Source of the DNA: Paracyclopina nana
Taxonomy: Eukaryota > Arthropoda > Copepoda > Cyclopoida > Cyclopettidae
NCBI GenBank assembly: GCA_019096065.1
Contig: JAGUCH010000003.1
Location: 8,680,001 to 8,744,000, forward strand
Direction: 5' to 3'
Length of the DNA: 64,000 bases
In this document: positions 47,539 through 57,045 of the stretch, in pieces
Position numbering within the stretch: the first letter of the stretch is position 1
Layout of the letters: the number at the start of each line of letters is the position of its first letter
The notes under the pieces: generated by a model
Seen by the model: the letters and a program-made list of their open reading frames with translations, nothing else
Told to the model about the DNA's origin: nothing
Database searches by the model: none
Program-made: the position numbers and the translations under genes

Positions 47539-50500
47539 ATGAAACGACCACCGCTCGCCGCCGCCATTTTCCTTCTTCTCAACCTGTTCGACCTCGGAGA
47601 ATGCGGCAAAGGTAAAAATCAAGGGCCGTAGCCTCGGGAGGAAACGAGAAAAGTTCCCCGCTTTCTTTGTGAGCCAGCCTCGAGGCCAATCTGGGCTCGA
47701 GATCTAAATTGGGACCTTTTACGTCAACGCATCAAGAACTTTAATAAGGTTTTCGGAGCGTCAGCCGTTCGCTAAATGCAAATAACTTTCCTTCATTTTT
47801 GCAAGCTCGCCGTATTAGGCCCTTTTAGGGCGCACGCCCGCGTGAAATTGGCTCGAATTCAAATCGAATTAGAGCTGATGCATTTGGCTCAATTTAAATC
47901 TTCCTTTTGTCCTTTTGTTCAATCGGCATCCCGTTTCTTTGATAATGAACGGCCGTACCCGATTAAAAAGCGTCGTCTTTGACATCTTTGCACCGAATGA
48001 ATATGCCTTATTTTCATTCAGTGGTTGAATGTAAAGAAACTTCCGCGCTTGAATGAAGATGCTTAATCAAAGCAAATTCGGAAATGCTTAAAAGGGGATA
48101 GAAATACGGATGCTCTCCAGCATGGCGAAAGTGTTATTTGAGGTTTGGGTGAAGAAGGTTTCTGCGTCGAATTCGATTTGGCGAAGCTGCAAAGTTTTGC
48201 AAAGAAGCTTGCGTGGAAACCAATTTGACGTCGATCTGGGTGCATTTCATTTATTTGTTGGGAATTGGATTGAATGCTTCTCCTATGCTGCAACTATATT
48301 GCGAGCCATGCTATTCAAGTGTCAAAGCTTCCACTATCCCATTGTTTCTCTTTGTTTGCCGGTGCTGCTGACTAGTAATATCTCATTTTCCTTATACTAA
48401 TGTATTCTTTAGACAATTTTTTATATTAGCCGGGTGCAAAGAAATGCTTAGCATCTTGCACTTTTCCAAAATTCTTTCTAGGAATACGGAATGCCTGTTT
48501 CTATTCAAAATTCAGCAATAAAACTATTCAAATGGGTGATGCAACATGAGCCATCTGAAATATAGCATATAACATCCTAGTTCATAGTATACTATATACA
48601 GTTTATGTAAAACGAGCAAGACTTTGAGCATATAAACGTTTTTAATGCATTTCAGTACTTATCCATTCATGCGCACATTTTTGCCGGCTTCTGAATTTGC
48701 AACATGAATTGGCATTTTCGCAAGCTACTTCGTGAGCTCGCCATATCTGTATGAAAGCAAGCCACTCTTCCTTTCATGGTATGCACATGTAATTACCAGC
48801 TTTTGGTGCGTGTTATTGAGGGCAAATGTGAGGGCATGGAGCTGGTAAACGATTTCCCCCAGAAGCCATCATGTGTACTGCTAGCTACTTCATATATTGT
48901 GTTTGCAGGCTAGCTCGAAACCATAAAGTATCAGTATCTGAGTAAGCCAGTTCTGTTCGAGAAAAATTGGATCCTGACCTTCTTCTCCTTCAATAATCTT
49001 TTTCGAGAGCTTGCTGCAGCTGCTGTCATACAGCTGAACTACACCATAGAAGCGCCACTCTGAGAAAATTGCAGCATGGTGCGTCCATTAAAAGCCCCGA
49101 GGCCCGCAATTTCTGCTAAATGTGCAATTTCTTTCTCCCTGCTTCTTGATTGTTTCGCACACGTCCTCCAAATCCATGCAGCTATGTGCGGCTTTTGGAC
49201 ATTGAAACGGAAGTCCACTTTCTAATTGCCAGAAAGCTTGTCAAATGGAGGTGTTCTGCACGTGGCTTACGGCGGCTGAAAATGGGTACGTGTTCTTTGC
49301 ACATCTGCCCTCAGTTTTGTTGAGGGCCCGTCTCATTTGCATACTCACTCTCACGTGCTGCTAAAGCGCTGGATGTACGTAGTTCACTCGCTGCCTTAGG
49401 AATAAGAACGGTTAATCAATTAGAAGTGGAAATCTTGACCGGCCAGCCTACAGGGGCGTCACAAAAACAGAAATTTACATCATAAAAATTTTTAATTTTT
49501 GTATAGTCTTGAAAAATATCCAAATATCATTTAGTTGACAAATATTTTTTTCAGTGGTAATTTTCATTTTTTAATAGTCCTTTGGGATGAGCTCGATTTT
49601 ATTGAACTGCTAATTGACTTAGTTGAGGCTTTGCAATTTGTAAAGCCTTTTAACCTTAAAATCTGAGTAAAAACTAAAACAATGGAGCAGTGCCATTCTA
49701 GAACTAGCAATATAACAGAAAATTCAATGTAAAGTGAAAAGTAAAGTCACTTTCTTAAGTTATTCTTTTGTTAAAAGCCTTAAAAATATAAGCACAAAGA
49801 TGGTTTCCACTTTTACCATAGCTACTTTGAGCGCACGCTTCCTCAAAAACCGAGATCGTCCGTTCTTATTCTCTAGGCAGTGAGTGACGTCACTGACTAA
49901 CACGTACATACAGGTCTTTACGTGCTGCATAAAAAACAACGGATATGAAAAATATTCAATATTGCTTACCTTTATAGATTTGGCTAGCTTGGCGTAAATC
50001 TGAAGAAGCTCATTTCTAAGTGAAATTTTACTGGAAATCTTAAATTCCCAAGGGATTAATCCTCTCCTCGGAGCTCCTGCCGCATGAAAAATATTCAATA
50101 TTGCTTACCTTTATAGATTTGGCTAGCTTGGCGTAAATCTGAAGAAGCTCATTTCTAAGTGAAATTTTACTGGAAATCTTAAATTCCCAAGGGATTAATC
50201 CTCTCCTCGGAGCTCCTGCCGCATGAAAAAGCAAGGCCTTTCCTCGTCTTGAATATTACTACTACCGAGAGTAGCCAATTTTAAACCCGACCAGAATTTC
50301 GGTGCGAGCGCAGCAAAAAATGATGAAAAAAGTGGCTGTAAATATTGCCCTACTTCAACTTGACACTGCAGCATTCCATTTATTATTTCCAAAAGCTTCC
50401 ACCACTTTTTCTCAGGTTCCACCACACTCTTCTCGGTTACAATTAGGCTTTTCTCCCCCGTTCGCAAGTGGGAGAGGCAATTTTCATTTGGGATACGCGT

Positions 50501-53500
50501 CCATTAGCAACAAAGTGAGTGTGATACCTCAATTAGGTGATGGACCTCATTGGTGGTTTCTAGGTCAATTCAGCCAGACATATAGAACTGGCCAGATAAA
50601 ATGTTTTTTTCATTCATCGATCATAATCATTTATTGTTAGAAAGTTTTTGACGTGTTGTGTAGTATGCTTTATGATGATACTATATGTGTCTTCCTCGTC
50701 TTTTCCACGTGAACAAACAAACTATTCGAAAACATTTTATTAGCTCAAGGCAGAAAGGTGATCTCAAATTGGTGAAATTAGCCTAATTGGATCGAATGTC
50801 TTCCTCATTTGGGAGGCTACGAAAATGAGCATCTAGCTTCATTCCTTTTGTGTAAAAACGGTTTTATAGAAGGTAGGTGTGATATCCTCCTCGGAGGAAA
50901 CTTTTTGTTTGCATTTCTCATTTGGAGATTAATCATGGCCTGAGTGCTCCCTAAATTCTCTTTGGGGACCACCAGAATGCGCGTATCTCTGATTGGACAT
51001 GGAAAGGGACGGGCTAATCATGGTCATGTGGTCATCTCGAATGCCTTTTTCTTTCTATTTTCAGGAAGCAGCCCAGCTGGAAGTGGGAACAAGCATTATG
51101 TAAGCATCCAATTTGTCCACCAACCGTAAGCTGTTTCTCAAAGAGGAAGAAAAAAGAAAGCTGATAAATAATGCATGCGAGTAATCGTCTGATCTTATAT
51201 TGGTAATGTCGGTCTCTAACCTGATACTAGACCCCAGAAACTTTGCTAACCTCGAGGCATTTTTCAGGCAGCGAGAAAAGTTGATGATGTCTTTTGTGCG
51301 AAAGCTGCTCTCGACTAAAAGCTCCTTCTGCTCGCCTACTTTTCATGCACAAAAGATTTGGTTTGATGGACATCATTTTTTCTCTGTAAGGGATTGCTCG
51401 TCAACTGCAAGGGGGAGCATTACTTCATAAAGTATACGAATGTAGGGTTGGAGCTGCAAAAAGTAGGACCTCGAGGTTATGCACAAATTCCCAACTCTAT
51501 TTTTGAACCCTTAGATGTTCCTCGTTGTATCTGTCAAGCTGGCGAAAGGGGAGAGTAAGTCGTCGTAAAAAATAGTGGCTCAATCGGAATTCCCCAAAGA
51601 TTGGCCTTCCAGCATTTGGAGTACTTTCCACTCGAGACGTCGACCCTCGAAATTATGGCAACTGAGCTAAATGAACTGATCTGTATTCCAGGCTCAGCCC
51701 CCCAGCCAAGAACTAATACCACAAGATGACGGAGGAAAATCCGCACAAAAAAGTTTCCTAGGTAAATTACTATTTTAGGCATTATGTACTATGCATCAGG
51801 TCAATTAGGGAGGATGCAACAAAAATAACTCCGCTTGCATAATTCAATATGCAAATGGGGGCTATTCCTTCTCTAGCTTGCCAAAATGTAGCACAGGGAA
51901 ACATAATCTGCACCTCATTAGTCCTTTGCCACTTACAGGTCCAATCGTTGGCCTGACGGGCAATATTATGAGCTCGTCATCTTCAAAAAGTGATGATGTT
52001 TTCGAGAAAGCGCAAGAAGTCTTGTTTGCTGACAGCCAAAGTCACCAAAATGTCAAGCTGCAGGGAAAGGGCAAACCATCGCACTTGCTCTTCAAGTTTC
52101 AAGACTTGCAGCCGTGGACCCACGAGAGCAAACATGCAAAGCCGGGAAGAGGAGGTAAATTTTGCACAGTTTTTAACGAGGGAAACTAAAGGTAGCAGCA
52201 GAGCTCGTTGAAGCTTGTGGAGTCCGCGCCGGATCACCATAAATAAAGCAGATCAGTCTGCCAGCTCAGCTCAGAGTTGAGGGAAAAAGTCGAGCAGGAT
52301 GGAAGGAATTGTAATCCAGGCTCAATTGCTCTTTCTCCTCCAAAGCACCATAGACTCACACACAAGCAATTTACCCTCCTCCTTTCTCCCGAGTTTTTTA
52401 AATGATGATTTTTTATGGCCGCCACGCTTGACAGCCCGAAAAGTTAGCCCCATTTGAGAGTACGACATATACGCGCTTGCGGCTTGTTAATTATGCCACA
52501 TAAAGTTACCTTAACTAGTAAGTTGGTCCCAAGTTTTTATGCTTCAAGCACCCAATGAAGAAACTTGCTCATTTTTCAATTTGAAGAGCTCCATAGTCAG
52601 ACAAAATAGAGGCTGAGACTCAAATATCTCTAGGGGGAAAAAGTTTAGGACCATCCTTCCAATTTCGTCCTCTTGCATTTTTTAGGCGAAGAAAGCAGGA
52701 GGAAAAGCTCTTCTGGTTCCTCGATAATTCTCGATCTGAGGCGCTACAATCCGCTAACTTCGCACCTTCTGGCTCAGTCGTACGTCTACCCGGCCTCGAA
52801 TGGCCTCACGCAGGCAGACCGAGGTGAGGACCAGATTGATTTGGACTTCAAAGGAAACATGCTCTCTAGTACATATAGTGGACGGCTACCTTTTTTATCA
52901 TTGCAGACTACTTTGCCATGATCCAGAGTGAGACTGGATTGTCAGATGTTCACTTTGAGCCAACCAGACATCCGAGCATCAAAGAGGAGCTGCTGGACAC
53001 GAGACAATTACAAGTGGATGGTCATAAGGACGACTCCCATACTGATAAGACTCAACACTCCTCAACGACGACCCAGGCCAAGGTAATTTTCGCCAGCTAC
53101 ACGTATACCGCGTGGTGATTTCCCCCCATTTTACACCACATGCATTCAGTTGGTCTCACCATAAAGTAAATACCGTACATGTATGGCTCAAGTTCTGGCT
53201 CTGACGGAACTTGTTCTGGAAATGAAACATGAAAATGTGGTTGAACTTCACCGCCACAATTTTCAATTTTTCAGCAACAGCCGCTAAATTCCGCAGCCAC
53301 GCAGAAAGTACTTACTTGTGCATTGATGCTGACTCCTCTTAATTTCCACGCTAAAGCAGACTTTGCAACATCGAAGGCTTAACCAAACATCCTTCGTGTT
53401 TCAGCCTTTGCCCAGATTTGTGTACCACAGAGTCCCCGGATCCTTTGCAGCCTTTCGAGTCATCAAGCCGGCCTTAACATCGCCCACCATGAGCTACGAC

Positions 53501-53581
53501 TCGTTTCACGACGACGAACCTCCCAACTATATCCAAGTTGGACGGCCTTCAAGAGATGTGGCTGCCGTTCACTTAATCTAA
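47539..53581 (+). CDS. Unrecognised secreted protein, 294 aa, seven exons
   Basis: I do not recognise the family. Exons 47539-47611, 51065-51099, 51692-51761, 51939-52154, 52686-52823, 52907-53082 and 53405-53581 join in phase with GT-AG borders; at exon 3 only the frame used here is open. The start opens a clear signal peptide (MKRPPLAAAIFLLLNLFDLG then ECGKG, cleavage near residue 23). The mature part has no membrane segment and few or no cysteines. It is Ser/Gln/His-rich in the first half, with an LRRYNPLTSHLLAQSYVYP segment about two-thirds along, DYFAMIQSETGLSDVHFEP after it, and a last exon rich in Pro/aromatics (PLPRFVYHRVPGSFAAFRV). An AATAAA at 53609-53614 lies 28 bp past the stop. 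Intron 1 is 3.45 kb and holds a 139-bp tandem duplication. It could be a matrix or cuticle-associated protein, or a peptide precursor; this is a guess. Confidence 0.65.
49945..50222. repeat. 139-bp tandem duplication in intron 1 of the secreted-protein gene
   Basis: Two adjacent, essentially identical 139-bp copies (49945-50083 and 50084-50222). On the minus strand each copy has an acceptor-like ATTTCCAG, an open stretch reading LRNELLQIYAKLAKSIK and a good donor (AAG|GTAAGC), so it resembles a duplicated exon. No matching upstream or downstream exons were found. Confidence 0.75.
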
Positions 53582-54710
53582 CTCACACCAACCATATCAC
53601 GAATTGCAAATAAAAGAAATGTTTGATAGCCACACAAACACTCAAACAAGCCGTGTACATTACAGCTTTGTTTGTCATTACTTCTATCAACTACGATCGA
53701 ATGCAAGTGCTTTCTAATCAACAGCTTTCGAAAGCCTTCTCGTGTATGGGTCAATTCAACTTTGCAGCGTCCCATATCGTGTGTCAAAGGAAGAATTAAT
53801 CTTCCCCCTAGGCAAGATTGTCTCGTCTTTGCCATGCTGTGCAGCTATGCTGTATGGGATCTTGTGCTATGTATGGTAAAAAAAGGAGAGAAAATGCTTT
53901 GCTCAACGGGGAATGTGTTGTCACGCAGCAATGTGCTGTGAATAAAAAATTCTCAAGAGAGCCGTCTCTCAAAAGCGAGTGCTTCAATGGTGGTGCCAAA
54001 AAAAACTTTTCTCCTCCAACCTCTTACTAGATTGAATGATGGATTGGTCACCACCCTCCACCTCTTCCTTATCCTCCTGAGAGAGAAAGTTCCTCCTGGC
54101 TCACCCAAGCCATCATCCAACCACTTTGCCTAATTGAACTTCACTTGCCACCTTGACGTGCCTTCAAAACGCATTTCTCACTATGTGGCTTAGGAGGCTA
54201 GAGAAATGTGGAAAAAAGCACTTTTCCCGAAATGAAGCAAGCAGAAATGGTCAGAGTTGTCAATAAAGTAATAAATCTTATAGTAGCTCTCAACTTAGTT
54301 AAGATACACTCTTTTTATAGCAACTAGAAAAGAACGACATTCGTTCCAAGAGAAAGCGAGAATGCAACCAAGAAGTGCCAAAAGTGTTTGATACACGTCC
54401 ATATGATGCCACTCAAGCATACTTGAATATTTGTAGACTACAACACATGTATATACGCGAGGCTGCCAGCTCGAAAATGCAAATTCTTTCAAAAAGTGAC
54501 TGGCGCGCATAAAAAGTTTTCTAACAACTTCCCAGTCGATGATGCATCAATGAAATGAAAAAGGGATCTTCTACATTTTTAAAAAATGAGGCTCATATTA
54601 TTTCGCAAGTAAAGTGTGAAAAATCGTGCCGAGGTTGCGTGTTCCCTTGCTTAAAAATTCCGCGAAACTGAGCGAAACAATAACAAAGTGTATTTTTGAT
54701 GGTATAAAAT
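53582..54710. other. Intergenic stretch, no gene seen
   Basis: It holds the AATAAA of the secreted-protein gene (53609-53614) and the presumed promoter of the next gene. Open frames are short and without resemblance. Confidence 0.55.
53609..53614 (+). terminator. Polyadenylation signal AATAAA
   Basis: Canonical hexamer 28 bp after the TAA stop of the secreted-protein gene, which supports that stop as the true gene end. Confidence 0.6.
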
Positions 54711-56183
54711 ATGAATCCCAATTTTCCTCACCATTACTATGGCTACTCTCCGTCGCCGAACTATTACCGTCAGTTTCAACCAAGGTGCTTCCGTTATCCT
54801 CCTTTTCAACCAAATCAAACCTGGCATCAACGAGAACGACCTCATGGCTTTCGCTTCAGTAGGCCTCCTCTCCAGGCTTCTACACCTGTGCCCATGAACA
54901 CTGAAGAACAAAATGAACTGGAGCAGGCAAAAAAGAGGATGACAGCTGAAAGAGTTGATGCTGCCGTCAAGGAGATTTCGCGAAAATTGTCAGTCAAAAA
55001 TCAAGTTGAGATCCTCAAGCAAAAATTACAGTCCAAGCAAGGTCAGAGGAGTGGAACAAATACTGAAGGGTCTGTTTCGTCTACAAGTTCCTTCGAAGCA
55101 TCACCTAGTCCAGATGATTCTGAGAAAGCTGTCATAGACTCCAATCAAAGGTGTAATAGTCTGTTTTTCTGAAATGATTTTGTTTTTAATTTAATACGAA
55201 ATTAGGTTTAGAGAGCCCATTATGGAGATGTTTGACTTGCCCATGACCAACAAGGATTTTCGTCAAGTGGGCACGGGACAACTCACTTCAAGTAACATCA
55301 ATGATGATGTTACAAATGAGCCTTTGAAGAAGCCTGAGGAAAATACTTCAAAATCCAATTGTAAAGCTGCCGAGAAACGATCAGCCAATAAGCAAATTAC
55401 GAGAAAGAAGAAGAAGAAGAAGCCAAGGAAGAGAGCTGAAATTCCCATGTAAGACAAATATGGTTGTAAAATTCGAAAAATCTCACAGTTCTGCTTTTCA
55501 GCATCCCTGATCGATCTGTTACCAAAGCTAAAGAGCGCCTCGAGTTTGAAAGAGTGGCCCAAAAGTTGAAGCAAGCCATCCGCGAAAAGGACAAATCTTG
55601 GCTCAGCAATCTTGTGCACGACCAGACGAGCGTAGCATCCAAGCGAATTCTTTTGTCAAAATTGATGGAGGAAAATCATGCTGCCATATCTCGTGAATTG
55701 GCTGCAATAAGGTTTTCCGGCAAGTGCACTACATCCATTGACAATTCTGTGCCGCCTACTGAGGTAAAAGTTGAAGTGACCCAAGCAGACTTGCAGCTTT
55801 TGCAACGTGACCAAGACTTGGTAGACGTGGACTTCTCCGACCTCCCAGACGACCTGTTTTCCCAAATTGAAGACTTCATCAAAAGGGAGGTGGGCAGTGA
55901 GGAAGATAGTGATATAATTGAGGTACCAGTGCCAGAGAAGCCTCCTGTGGAAGTTGTCACTTTAGATGAGGTCGTTGACAACGAAGACAGTAGTGCAACA
56001 TCCTCTTCGACAGATCTCGAAAAAAGCCCATTTGCTGTGATGAAGTTGTTGACTGAAGAGGAGTCCTCTCTTTTCGGTCAGTTGAAATTGCTGGAAGTGC
56101 AAAAGCACGAAATCCTGACTCGATTAGATAACTTGCGAGAGCAGCGGCTCCAAATCATTTTGAAGAACCAAGGATCTTCCTGA
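54711..56183 (+). CDS. Unrecognised basic/coiled-coil protein, 454 aa, likely nuclear
   Basis: I do not recognise the family. Exons 54711-55150, 55206-55448 and 55502-56183 join at phase-2 GT-AG introns of 55 and 53 bp. Residues 1-60 are rich in Tyr, Pro, Phe and Arg (HHYYGYSPSPNYYRQFQP). A helical Lys/Glu segment follows at about 65-110, then Ser/Thr-rich linkers. A strong basic patch (RKKKKKKPRKR, about residues 212-222) fits a nuclear localisation signal. Exon 3 holds a charged helix (KAKERLEFERVAQKLKQAI), an acidic, Asp/Glu-rich middle (DLVDVDFSDLPDDLFSQIED) and a C-terminal leucine-rich coiled coil (LFGQLKLLEVQKHEILTRL). The short introns and intact frame argue for a real gene. An RNA- or chromatin-associated role is only a guess. 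Confidence 0.72.
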
Positions 56184-57045
56184 TGATGAGAGAGATGGCG
56201 GGTGAAGTACAAATGTCTAACAATCACTGTATTTCGAATAGAATTGCTGCCCAACTACTGTTCTTGTACATTGAGATGAATGTTGCAAATTCGAACGTAA
56301 AAGGCATAACTGATGGTAGCATAGCTTTTTTGAATCATCAAGTGTTGTGTTGCAAATAACTGCAGCAGCTCAACAACAAATATCAGCAGGTTGACACAAA
56401 AACATGTAGCAGTAGTAGTTAAGAGAAAAGTCACAACGATAGAGAAAATTGCTTCTTCTTCGGGAGGACTACAACGTTCACTGTGGGCAAGGGAAAAACA
56501 CTTTGGCCACTGTGGAGGGATGTTAGTACTTATAAGAAAAAGTGATGGTAACAGATGTAGTTAAAGATGTTTTCATATAGCCAAAAGGAAAAAAGACGGA
56601 TGGATTCATCTTTCGGTTTGCTGTCTCACTAAAATGCTATCTACGCGTAATATGTTTGCATTCAAGATCGAAAAAGGGTCTCGGCATGGCTGCGAGATGC
56701 TACGGAAGCTTACTAGGAAATTTACTTCCATCATTTTTTCAGCAGCATGCATGCATCGTCACTACATCATTTAGCCTTACATTCAAGCTCCAAAAGCCTC
56801 CGAGGAGAAAATAACAGCTATATGCCAATAAGCATGGTGTAGGGCGTGTAAGTATCAATTGTGCCGACTTGAACATAATTGAGATAATGAAGAAGCTAGC
56901 CTAATGATTAATTAAGTTGTGTTAGTAGTATAAGAGAGCAAAAATGGAGTGCACTTCCATGGCTGCGATTGCAAATTGAATGGGGGTCGTAGTTATCGCA
57001 GTTGTAGAGCAATATCTTCAAAGTACTCTTAAAAGAGCATATCCT
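56184..57045. other. Convergent intergenic stretch, no gene seen
   Basis: Lies between the stop of the 454-aa protein (+) and the distal SNAP-25 stop (-). No supported gene; it presumably holds both 3' UTRs. Confidence 0.55.

Noticed and set aside
49451-49470. CAGGGGCGTCACAAAA, resembling the tip of a hAT- or other cut-and-paste transposon
   Set aside because: No inverted partner or target duplication found within the next kilobase; left unassigned.
50286-50304. CCCGACCAGAATTTCGG, similar to the CCCAACCAGAATTTT end of the 18.7-kb element
   Set aside because: A single short, imperfect match without a second end; could be chance or a solitary remnant.
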